Positions 1-6,616 of a stretch of 36,896 nt of DNA are shown piece by piece (position 1 is the first letter of the stretch; every line of letters starts with the position of its first letter). The DNA is from SIG455 sp045646385 (GTDB lineage Bacteria > Bacillota > Clostridia > UMGS1810), in assembly GCA_045646385.1 (NCBI GenBank), contig JAZRKQ010000004.1:1-36896 (forward strand), written 5' to 3'. Position numbers and translations under genes: made by a program. The notes beneath the pieces were generated by a model. It made no database searches and was not told the DNA's origin. It was given only the letters and a program-made list of their open reading frames with translations.

Positions 1-378
1 ATCGCTTTCTGGGAACCCCAGTTTGCTGAGGACTACGCTACAGAGGCTGAGTGGAAAAGCGCACCTTACCGCATCGCTGCTAAACTTCACCCATTAACAA
101 TTGAGCAGAACGCTCTTACAAGTTTCAAGAGCCGCACAACTTTAGTTCCTTGCCGTGCAAACACTGTAGGCCCCGGCCTCTTCCTGCAGGCAGACTACAT
201 CATCGGCGGTTGCGACGGTACACTCGGACGCGGTATGGGCTGGCAGGGTATGAGTTTCTTAACAACTCTGCACTATGGTCCTGATATGAACATCACTTCA
301 ACTTATATGCCCACTCTCCCCGGTAAATTGTTCTATCTTAAAGAACTTGCAGGTCCGTTAGTGGCTGAATGTAACTAA
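1..378 (+). CDS. NagB-like glucosamine-6-phosphate deaminase/isomerase family protein (C-terminal part)
   Basis: Frame 1 is open from the window edge to a TAA at 376-378, giving the last 125 residues of a protein whose start is outside the window. The segment opens with IAFWEP, which matches the GHIAFNEP motif of NagB-type glucosamine-6-phosphate deaminases with W for N. It is followed by an LHPLTIEQNA stretch like the LTxxTRxxNA of NagB and by VPCRANTVGPGLFLQADYII, like the VPxxAxTVGxGTLLxA segment. The last 50 residues (rich in GMGWQGM and PTLPGKLFYLKELAGPL) do not resemble classical NagB, so this is probably a divergent branch of the NagB/RpiA-fold family. Known role of NagB: glucosamine-6-phosphate to fructose-6-phosphate plus ammonia. 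Whether this branch does the same reaction is inference. Codon use is GC-richer than in the next genes, as in the well-expressed nagA/fba block. Confidence 0.6.
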   Translation: MAFWEPQFAEDYATEAEWKSAPYRIAAKLHPLTIEQNALTSFKSRTTLVPCRANTVGPGLFLQADYIIGGCDGTLGRGMGWQGMSFLTTLHYGPDMNITSTYMPTLPGKLFYLKELAGPLVAECN

Positions 379-434
379 TATAAACATACTAAAACGGCAG
401 TTCGTATGTCTATGTTACTTTAAACACAATAAAG

Positions 435-461
435 ATGAGCAGTGAGAATTTCGCTGCTCAT
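435..461 (+). terminator. Rho-independent terminator of the NagB-like gene
   Basis: ATGAGCAG (435-442) pairs with CTGCTCAT (454-461). The stem can extend inward through wobble pairs to a three-base loop, and it is followed by a T-rich tract. It lies 57 bases after the stop of the partial gene and may also stop transcription arriving on the minus strand from the gene at 530-877. Confidence 0.75.
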
Positions 462-529
462 TTTCATTATTTAAATAATTCTTTTCTGCTATCTTATATT
501 TATAGCAATCTAATTTTATTAGTAAAAAA

Positions 530-877
530 TTATTGGCCTTGTAAATTAAGCTTCTTTTGTTTACTATATCCAATGAACCCAAACACTAAAATCGGTATAC
601 CAAACATAGCGTATAGAATGAAGAACAATGTTCCCACTGAATACAAAATTGCAGCAACTAATGCAGCCCAACTCTTTTTAGCAAGGAAACCAAACCAGCC
701 AAAAATTGCTCCAATTAAAAACATAATCATATGTGGTGTTACTAATGCTGTTGCTATTGCACCACCAACCGCTTCAGCACCTTCAGCATTCAATGTACCT
801 CCACCAAAATATGAAATTAAGTAAACAGTATAAAGTGTAGCAAGAGCACTCGCTACAAATAGAATCTTACTTCTCAT
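530..877 (-). CDS. Small multi-pass membrane protein of unknown function
   Basis: This 115-residue protein is mostly hydrophobic, with about four likely membrane segments: near residues 3-23, 38-58, 66-82 and 84-103. Short charged loops separate them and the tail is lysine-rich (YSKQKKLNLQGQ). The ATG at 877 has an AAAGGGGAAG ribosome-binding site about 5 bases upstream. It starts 23 bases after the stop of the zinc-ribbon membrane gene, so the two are probably co-transcribed. The sequence resembles short, uncharacterised Firmicutes membrane proteins that I cannot assign to a named function. There are no catalytic motifs. The pairing with a zinc-ribbon membrane protein suggests a joint envelope role, but that is inference only. 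Confidence 0.7.
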   Translation of the reverse strand: MRSKILFVASALATLYTVYLISYFGGGTLNAEGAEAVGGAIATALVTPHMIMFLIGAIFGWFGFLAKKSWAALVAAILYSVGTLFFILYAMFGIPILVFGFIGYSKQKKLNLQGQ

Positions 878-900
878 AGAACTTCCCCTTTTCTCTTGTT

Positions 901-1845
901 TTAATAACTAACTTGCATTTTCATTGCATACTTTTTAATTTGACTTGCCGGAGCATTTCTGTCTCCCCATTCTGTTCCATCAGAAAAATAGACACTGTAT
1001 ACATATAAATCGCCTGATTTAACACTTTGGTCTATCATTTGCCATACAACTGTGTCTGTTCCGTTTGCTGATATTGGTGTATCACACTGCAATTTGTTTG
1101 TAGCAAAAATCCCATCAGCATCTTCTCCGTAAACATCTTTTGGCAAAAAATATAATTGAATTGCTGAAATTTCTTTATCTGTATTATTTTTAATATTGCA
1201 ATTCAATTCAGGAAAACCAATAATATTATCATACATAGATACTGAAACAGATATTGGGCATTCACTCGCAAATTCATCAGGTATTTCCGGATCTTTTTTT
1301 ACTTGTATTTCCTCTTTCTTTTCATCAGTATTTACGACAGTGGTATTATTTTCTTCCTCATTACCATTAGTTGTATTTGAGTCAAAAGTATTTATAATGC
1401 CCATAAACAAAAAGAATGCCAAGAAAATGCTTATACCTACAAATGCACCTTTTGAAACTCCATTTGCTTTCTTAAACCATTCTAATTCTGAAAACAATTT
1501 TACAGAACCTTTAGGTGTTTTTGCAAGAATTAAAAACATCGCTCCCAAAACACCAAATAAACATACTCCCGCAAGCATCGATATATCAGTAATAGAGCAG
1601 ATTGCAAAAACACCGGCAAAAACAAAGGAAATTATCATCCATATTTTCATACTTGTTCTTAATTTGAATGGTTTTGCTTTTATGTACTCACTATTTGTAG
1701 ATGTATTATGCATTGATGTAGAAAAATCCTGAGTATTGCTTTGAGCAAAGGATGTATCTTCAACAGATAAATCTTTTGTTCCGCATTTTTGACAAAAAAG
1801 CATATCATCTGCCATTTGATTTCCGCACTTCGTACAAAACTTCAT
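901..1845 (-). CDS. Zinc-ribbon membrane protein with an extracytoplasmic C-terminal domain
   Basis: The 314-residue protein begins with a treble-clef zinc ribbon: Cys4-x2-Cys7 and Cys18-x2-Cys21, each pair followed by Gly. A polar linker follows, then three probable membrane helices near residues 67-87, 89-108 and 133-153. After these comes a low-complexity Asn/Glu/Thr/Lys stretch (about 155-185) and a beta-rich domain to the end. That last domain, with its recurrent polar/aromatic strands, looks like the uncharacterised DUF5780-type domains attached to other zinc-ribbon proteins; this assignment is from memory and tentative. The ATG at 1845 has GGGAGGGAG just upstream. A terminator-like hairpin sits immediately before that ribosome-binding site, so expression may be controlled by attenuation. 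No enzymatic function can be claimed. Confidence 0.8.
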   Translation of the reverse strand: MKFCTKCGNQMADDMLFCQKCGTKDLSVEDTSFAQSNTQDFSTSMHNTSTNSEYIKAKPFKLRTSMKIWMIISFVFAGVFAICSITDISMLAGVCLFGVLGAMFLILAKTPKGSVKLFSELEWFKKANGVSKGAFVGISIFLAFFLFMGIINTFDSNTTNGNEEENNTTVVNTDEKKEEIQVKKDPEIPDEFASECPISVSVSMYDNIIGFPELNCNIKNNTDKEISAIQLYFLPKDVYGEDADGIFATNKLQCDTPISANGTDTVVWQMIDQSVKSGDLYVYSVYFSDGTEWGDRNAPASQIKKYAMKMQVSY

Positions 1846-1860
1846 TTTTCTCCCTCCCCT

Positions 1861-1921
1861 CTATAAATAAAAAATGCGCCTACCGAAGCAGACGCAAAAA
1901 AACGCAAACTCCGATAGTCGC
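1861..1921 (-). terminator. Terminator/attenuator hairpin in front of the zinc-ribbon gene
   Basis: Read on the minus strand, bases 1921-1909 pair with 1888-1876 (13 positions including two wobbles and one mismatch) around a 20-base loop containing seven T. The 3' arm runs directly into ATTTTTTATTTAT (1875-1863). The U-run ends about 18 bases before the ATG of the zinc-ribbon gene, so this is either the end of a short upstream RNA or an attenuator in that gene's leader. Confidence 0.65.
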
Positions 1922-1947
1922 CAAACTAATTTTACGCACAATGAGTT

Positions 1948-2005
1948 AAAACACTCGCATAAAAGGAATTTGCATTTTTATCAAATTCAATAATACGAGT
2001 ATTTT
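1948..2005 (-). ncRNA. Possible structured leader RNA element
   Basis: AAAACACTCG (1948-1957) is complementary to CGAGTATTTT (1996-2005) apart from one wobble. Nested inside it, GAATTTG (1966-1972) pairs perfectly with CAAATTC (1982-1988). Together with the hairpin at 1876-1921 this gives a leader of about 140 bases on the minus strand with two stacked stems followed by a terminator-like hairpin. No known riboswitch class is recognised. It could be a cis-regulatory leader, a short independent RNA, or coincidence in AT-rich DNA. Confidence 0.4.
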
Positions 2006-2019
2006 TCAAAAAGGGCATA

Positions 2020-2025
2020 ATTATA
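2020..2025 (-). promoter_or_regulatory. Extended -10 promoter candidate for the leader and zinc-ribbon gene
   Basis: On the minus strand this reads TGGTATAAT, a perfect TATAAT with the TGn extension. No good -35 hexamer is seen 16-18 bases upstream. Transcription would begin near 2012, just before the nested stems. Confidence 0.45.
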
Positions 2026-2163
2026 CCATAAATAAAAATAACCCATCGTACATATTTAATTAGTTTGGCATAATTATTATAATCTATTTTTTTTAAATTT
2101 ACAATACTATTTAAAAAATTTTATTTGCTACCGTGATTTAAAATATTCTAATACCTTACAAAC

Positions 2164-2185
2164 GGTACGATGTAGGCATCGTACC
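2164..2185. repeat. Perfect intergenic palindrome, probable dispersed repeat unit
   Basis: GGTACGATG (2164-2172), loop TAGG, CATCGTACC (2177-2185). There is no T-run on either side, so it is a poor terminator. The 1846-2249 gap holds this palindrome, the terminator just right of it and the leader structures at 1861-2069; I see no gene in it. Confidence 0.6.
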
Positions 2186-2192
2186 CTACGAT

Positions 2193-2226
2193 AAAAGGCT
2201 GAACGAAATCACTCGTTCAGCCTTTT
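2193..2226 (-). terminator. Terminator of the recA-recX-rimO-pgsA-CDF-regulator run
   Basis: AAAAGGCTGAACGA (2193-2206) pairs perfectly over 14 bp with TCGTTCAGCCTTTT (2213-2226), leaving a six-base loop. It lies 23 bases after the stop of the LexA-like gene. The A/T ends of the stem make it usable in both directions. Confidence 0.85.
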
Positions 2227-2249
2227 AAATTAAAATTCTAAAACAACTG

Positions 2250-2849
2250 TTAATCATAGTTATTTATGCAACACACCAGTCTGCCTCTTGCCGTTACTGA
2301 TTTATAAAAATTGGGCGTGCGCTTTTTGCCGTCAACCGTTTCAAGGCGTATTGTACCATTTTCAATTGTGGCAGATTTTATACTTAACGCATCACGTTTT
2401 ACTATTGCATAAATGCCGTCACGGTCAACCTTTTCGCAACGCACAAACACCAATATACTATTGTTAAGTATCCCCTTTGAGGCAATATTATCACCAGTAT
2501 ATCTCAAAGCAAACAGATTATTTTCGCCGTATTTTTCAAGATGCGGAAGTTCAAAATAGTATATAACTCTGTCGTCGCAATCATTTATAAGGTCATACTC
2601 CGTTAAAAGAGGAATCTTACTTCCAAAATACCCTTGAGTAAAAATATTTTCAAAGTTATTTCCACGCGCCGAAACATTCATAAATTTCTCTGCCTTTATT
2701 ACAAAATCAACAGACGGAGCGCAAATACCGGATTCATATTTTCTTATAGCATCAGCATTTATATCTATAATTTTTGCAACGTCTTCCACAGACAAATTGC
2801 GTTCTTTACGCATACGGATAAATTTACTCAAAAAAGTATCTGTTACCAT
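2250..2849 (-). CDS. XRE/LexA-type transcriptional regulator with a degenerate S24 domain
   Basis: I chose the ATG at 2849 (199 residues). It has an AGGTG site 7 bases upstream and begins just after the upstream stop, while the longer frame would overlap the CDF gene by about 55 bases. Residues 4-58 form an XRE-type helix-turn-helix (MRKERNLSVEDVAKIIDI, then YESGICAP). Residues about 75-195 match the C-terminal fold of LexA/CI-type S24 self-cleaving repressors (FALRYTGDNIASKGI; AIVKRDALSIKSA). The nucleophile position of the family's GDSM motif is Asn121 (GDNI), although the Lys (K158) is kept, and no Ala-Gly cleavage site is seen in the linker. It therefore probably does not self-cleave. Its target is unknown. 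Being last in a run with recA does not by itself make it LexA. Confidence 0.8.
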   Translation of the reverse strand: MVTDTFLSKFIRMRKERNLSVEDVAKIIDINADAIRKYESGICAPSVDFVIKAEKFMNVSARGNNFENIFTQGYFGSKIPLLTEYDLINDCDDRVIYYFELPHLEKYGENNLFALRYTGDNIASKGILNNSILVFVRCEKVDRDGIYAIVKRDALSIKSATIENGTIRLETVDGKKRTPNFYKSVTARGRLVCCINNYD

Positions 2850-2853
2850 AATT

Positions 2854-4056
2854 TCACCTGTTCTCCCTTTTATCTGAAACCGAAATAGACGAGCAATAGT
2901 TTTTATCAATTGTTATAACACACTCGTACGCACGTTCACGCATATGCACGGCATTAATAATCATATCAATAAGTTCGCTGTCTGATATATCAAAATCCAC
3001 CGGAACGCATATATCAAATATAAGGTTGGAATGTGTTGCACCTTTCACCATTCTGAAATCATGATGCGTGATTCTTTCATCAATATCTGCAAGTATATTA
3101 ACAAGCATATCTCTGGCATTGTTTAAAGTTTCGTCATCTTTTATAAGCGGGTCTAAGTGCACAACCAAATCTATACCCATATCCAGTTTAAAATCACGTT
3201 CTATATTATCCGCTATGTCGTGGCTTACAAGGATATCCTGCTTAGCACTTACCTCAACATGAACAGACGCAAAACAACGCTTGGGTCCGTAATTGTGTAT
3301 AATAAGGTCGTGTATACCCTCTACCCCGTCATAAGACATCACTTTTGCAACAATCTTATCTGTAAATTCTGCTGATGGTGCTGCACCAAGCAGAGGATCA
3401 GCAGTATCTTTTATAAGTTTAATCCCTGCGTATATAATATAAATTGCAACTGCGGCTCCCATATATCCGTCAAGATTAAAATGAGAAAAATAAGTAATAA
3501 CTGCAGAAATCAAAACTGCAGATGTTGCAACGGCATCGTTTAAACTGTCCTGTGCAGTGGCAAGTATAACGGTGGACGCGATTTTCCTGCCGATATGTCT
3601 GTTAAATAAAAACATCCACAGTTTAACTAAAATCGAAATTACAAGCACAACAAACATAACCGCACCAACGTGTGAAACTTCCGGAGCAAAAATCTTTCCC
3701 AAAGACGTTTTAATAAGTTCCACACCTATAAAAAGAATAAGGAAAGATACAATCAATCCCGAAACATACTCAATACGTTCATGCCCGTACGGATGCTCTT
3801 TATCCGCAGGTTTGCCCGACATTTTAAAACCAATCAGTGTAACTATCGAACTCATAGCATCAGACAAGTTATTTGCTGCATCCGCCATAACAGATATGCT
3901 TGAGAAAATCAACCCAACACAAAATTTTGCAACAGACAACAAGACGTTGCAGGTAATTCCCACAACGCCTGAAAGTTTTCCGTATCTTTCACGCACCTCT
4001 ATATTCGATGCGTTTTGATTATCTTTTACAAAATGCTTAATTAAAAATTCCGTCAA
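2854..4056 (-). CDS. Cation diffusion facilitator (CDF) family metal transporter
   Basis: This integral membrane efflux protein (400 residues) exchanges a divalent metal for protons. The CDF core is clear: an N-terminal membrane bundle with DAANNLSDAMSS in the second helix (about residues 59-70), the cytoplasmic HPYGHERIEY loop (about 87-96) and QDSLNDAVATS in the fifth helix (about 168-178). The C-terminal third is soluble and longer than in minimal CDFs, probably a regulatory metal-binding domain. The start is TTG at 4056, with AGGGTGG about 7 bases upstream and no better ATG. It follows pgsA by 18 bases and precedes the regulator by 4. The metal cannot be assigned safely; the N-x3-D and D-x3-D pattern differs from the H-x3-D of typical zinc exporters. 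Confidence 0.9.
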   Translation of the reverse strand: MTEFLIKHFVKDNQNASNIEVRERYGKLSGVVGITCNVLLSVAKFCVGLIFSSISVMADAANNLSDAMSSIVTLIGFKMSGKPADKEHPYGHERIEYVSGLIVSFLILFIGVELIKTSLGKIFAPEVSHVGAVMFVVLVISILVKLWMFLFNRHIGRKIASTVILATAQDSLNDAVATSAVLISAVITYFSHFNLDGYMGAAVAIYIIYAGIKLIKDTADPLLGAAPSAEFTDKIVAKVMSYDGVEGIHDLIIHNYGPKRCFASVHVEVSAKQDILVSHDIADNIERDFKLDMGIDLVVHLDPLIKDDETLNNARDMLVNILADIDERITHHDFRMVKGATHSNLIFDICVPVDFDISDSELIDMIINAVHMRERAYECVITIDKNYCSSISVSDKRENR

Positions 4057-4074
4057 ATAAATCCACCCTACTCA

Positions 4075-4620
4075 TTACTTATTATCAGCAACAAGGCTCC
4101 AGTTATTTTTAAGATACACATAGCCCGAATAAATTGTAAACAGGGTCGCAATCAGCATAGCAATGTATCCTGCAGAGAAATCACCTATAAGGAATTTTTC
4201 CCCGTCAAACATCAGCGCTATTACAGTTGCAATAATCTGTATAACTGTTTTGATTTTACCCGTCATTTCAGCCGCTATTACAACGCCTTTTGAAATAGCA
4301 ACTATTCTGAGACTTGTTACTATAAATTCTCTTGCAATAATGATAATTGCCATATAAGAAGCAATTCTGCCCATATCTACAAGGCATATAAGAGCCGTTG
4401 CTACTAACAGTTTATCAGCAAGCGGATCTATAAATTTGCCGAAATCTGTTATCTGGTTATATTTTCTTGCAATGTAACCGTCTACACCATCAGTAGCGGC
4501 GGCTATAACAAAAATAAGTGCCGCTATAAGGTCGTTATATGCAAAATCAAGCATAAGCACTATCATAAAAACAGGTATCATCAATATTCTTAAGATTGTG
4601 ATTTTATTGGCTGTGTTCAT
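4075..4620 (-). CDS. pgsA: CDP-diacylglycerol--glycerol-3-phosphate 3-phosphatidyltransferase
   Basis: The enzyme makes phosphatidylglycerol phosphate from CDP-diacylglycerol and glycerol-3-phosphate at the cytoplasmic membrane, the first committed step to phosphatidylglycerol. The CDP-alcohol phosphotransferase motif is complete: D44-x2-D47-G48-x2-A51-R52-x8-G61-x3-D65-x3-D69. About five membrane helices and a length of 181 residues are normal for PgsA. The ATG at 4620 has AAGGAGAG 7 bases upstream. It lies 32 bases after rimO. rimO-pgsA adjacency, near recA, is common in Firmicutes. Other CDP-alcohol transferases share the motif, but size and context favour PgsA. Confidence 0.93.
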   Translation of the reverse strand: MNTANKITILRILMIPVFMIVLMLDFAYNDLIAALIFVIAAATDGVDGYIARKYNQITDFGKFIDPLADKLLVATALICLVDMGRIASYMAIIIIAREFIVTSLRIVAISKGVVIAAEMTGKIKTVIQIIATVIALMFDGEKFLIGDFSAGYIAMLIATLFTIYSGYVYLKNNWSLVADNK

Positions 4621-4652
4621 AGTCTCTCTCCTTTACTTTATACAGCGATTAT

Positions 4653-5990
4653 TTAATCTGTAACCTCGCCTGTTATATCATATTCGTGAGCGTCTATTAT
4701 CTTTATATTAACAATGTCACCGGCAGAGAGTTCGTCTTGGCTGTAAATGTATGCCATTCCGTCAACATCAGGAGTATCGGCAAAACTTCTGCCTACATAG
4801 CAGAAATTATCCTCGTCATACCCTTCAACAATTGCCTGAACTGTTCTGCCGATTTTTTCTGCATTGAGTTGGGCAGATATATCCATCTGCTGTTGCATAA
4901 GTATATCCATACGCTCTTTTTTAATTTGCTCGTCTATCTGGTCGGGCATATCGTATGCAGGGGTGTCTTCTTCTCTTGAATAAGTAAATACCCCTACTCT
5001 GTCAAGACGTGCATTTTTAAGAAAATCTTTAAGTTCTTCAAAATTCTGCTCTGTTTCACCGGGAAAACCAACTATAATAGATGTTCTTATTGCAAGATTT
5101 GGTATTTTATCACGTAATTTTTTTAACAATTCTTCAACTTGGGCTTTACGGCTTCGTCTGCCCATACGTTTTAAAACATTATCGCTTATATGCTGCAACG
5201 GCATATCAATATATTTTACAATTTTATCATTAGCGGCAATCTCATCGATAAGTTTATCGCTGATATTTTCAGGATAGCAATATTGCAGGCGAATCCACTC
5301 TATACCATCTATTTCAGAAAGTTTTTCAAGCAATGTGCAAATATTGTTTGCAGTGCTGCCTTTTCCGTAATACGCAACATCCTGTGCAACGAGTATAAGT
5401 TCCTTAACCCCTGAACGGGCAAGTTCAGTTGCTTCAGTTACTATTTCGTCAATAGGTCTGCCTCTGTATCTTCCGCGCAATTTGGGAATAATACAATATG
5501 TGCAGAAATTATCGCATCCGTCAGAGATTTTAAGATACGCACTGTACGACGGCGTGCTGAGCATTCTGGGTAATGACTTTGTTATATGTGCATCTGCATC
5601 GCTTACTGTACTCATCTTTTCGTTTGCTAAGTAAAATCTCATAACAACGTGAAAAATCTTATCATAATCATTAGTGCCGAGTATAACATCAACCTCAGGT
5701 ATTTCTTTTAAAATTTCGTCTTTATAGCGTTGTGCCAGACAACCTGTTACAATAAGCAAACGGCATTTTTTCTTTTTGTACTCAGCCATTTCCAAAATAG
5801 CGTCAATTGACTCTGCCTTGGCACTATCTATAAATGCACAGGTATTTACAACCAGTACATCAGCAATCGACGGGTCGCTAACGATTTCCATACCGTTACC
5901 GTTTAAAATAGCAAGCATAGATTCTGTGTCTGTAAGATTTTTAGCGCAACCCAATGATATAAATCCTATTTTTTTCTTTCCAAAATTCAT
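4653..5990 (-). CDS. rimO: Ribosomal protein S12 methylthiotransferase RimO
   Basis: This radical-SAM enzyme methylthiolates the conserved aspartate of ribosomal protein S12, using two 4Fe-4S clusters. Three N-terminal cysteines (C15 in SLGCAKN, C51, C84) bind the auxiliary cluster. The radical-SAM triad is C159-x3-C163-x2-C166 (DGCDNFCTYCIIPKLRGRYR). A TRAM domain covers roughly the last 65 residues. The length of 445 residues is typical, and SLGCAKN with RGRYRGRP favours RimO over the related tRNA enzyme MiaB. The ATG at 5990 overlaps the recX stop in an ATGA, with AAGGTG upstream inside recX, so translation is probably coupled. Confidence 0.93.
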   Translation of the reverse strand: MNFGKKKIGFISLGCAKNLTDTESMLAILNGNGMEIVSDPSIADVLVVNTCAFIDSAKAESIDAILEMAEYKKKKCRLLIVTGCLAQRYKDEILKEIPEVDVILGTNDYDKIFHVVMRFYLANEKMSTVSDADAHITKSLPRMLSTPSYSAYLKISDGCDNFCTYCIIPKLRGRYRGRPIDEIVTEATELARSGVKELILVAQDVAYYGKGSTANNICTLLEKLSEIDGIEWIRLQYCYPENISDKLIDEIAANDKIVKYIDMPLQHISDNVLKRMGRRSRKAQVEELLKKLRDKIPNLAIRTSIIVGFPGETEQNFEELKDFLKNARLDRVGVFTYSREEDTPAYDMPDQIDEQIKKERMDILMQQQMDISAQLNAEKIGRTVQAIVEGYDEDNFCYVGRSFADTPDVDGMAYIYSQDELSAGDIVNIKIIDAHEYDITGEVTD

Positions 5991-6616
5991 ATATCTTCAC
6001 CTTTTTCAGATATAAATCTGCTTACGGCACTTTGTATGCTGTCAAAATCAAACCCTCTTGAAGCGAAAAAGCGGAATACTTTCTGCTTTTGTTTATAGTC
6101 TTTTAAATCAGCATCTTCAAATTTGCGGCAAATAATATCATATATACGTTGTTCGGGGCAATCATCAAAATCTTCCATTGCAGAAGACACGGTGATGTCG
6201 TCCACACCGCGTCGTTTAAGTTCAGCACGGATTTTTATCTTTCCCCAGCCTTTAGATGCAGCATAATTAAAAAAACTTGTGCAGTAGTCAGAGTCGTTTA
6301 TATAGTTATATTCACGCATCGTTTCTATAACTATATCGCAAATCATTGCATCATAGCCTTTATCGGCAAGTTTTGTCCGCAATTCGTGTTCAGTAACCAT
6401 CTTGCGTGAAACTATATCAAAAGCCTTCGCCTTTGCCTTTGAAAGATTAGACTCAAGATTATATATTTCTATATCTTTTTCAGTGATTTCAGTATCAATC
6501 TTAACGCCGAGCCGAAGTGCATCTGCACTATCCAACGAAAATGAATACTCGCCGTCAACAAACACCGAAACACGATTTTTGTTTTTTTGCTGAGGGACTA
6601 CATCAGTTATCTTCAT
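5987..6616 (-). CDS. recX: Regulatory protein RecX
   Basis: RecX binds RecA filaments and usually limits their growth. The 209-residue protein has a poorly conserved N-terminus (about 1-55) followed by three tandem three-helix repeats. Typical RecX sequences are visible: RKMVTEHELRTKLADKGYD, INDSDYCTSFFNYAASKGWG and KIRAELKRRGV. I chose the ATG at 6616 over a TTG 18 bases upstream because the ATG overlaps the recA stop by 14 bases, with a GGA 7 bases upstream. recA-recX overlap is common and implies coupled expression. The 3' end overlaps rimO by 4 bases. Confidence 0.92.
   Translation of the reverse strand: MKITDVVPQQKNKNRVSVFVDGEYSFSLDSADALRLGVKIDTEITEKDIEIYNLESNLSKAKAKAFDIVSRKMVTEHELRTKLADKGYDAMICDIVIETMREYNYINDSDYCTSFFNYAASKGWGKIKIRAELKRRGVDDITVSSAMEDFDDCPEQRIYDIICRKFEDADLKDYKQKQKVFRFFASRGFDFDSIQSAVSRFISEKGEDI

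Larger units (their letters stand above)
1920..2069. repeat. 12-bp inverted repeat pair bounding a 150-base intergenic segment
   Basis: GCCAAACTAATT (1920-1931) and its exact reverse complement AATTAGTTTGGC (2058-2069) face each other across 126 bases. They could close a long-range RNA stem or be the ends of a tiny non-autonomous element. No target-site duplication is visible in the flanks. Confidence 0.5.

Noticed and set aside
1196..1732. Plus-strand open frame of 178 codons inside the zinc-ribbon gene
   Set aside because: Shadow of the minus-strand gene; no ribosome-binding site or recognisable domain.
2850..2909. Longer start of the LexA-like regulator
   Set aside because: It overlaps the CDF gene and has no ribosome-binding site; the ATG at 2849 has one.
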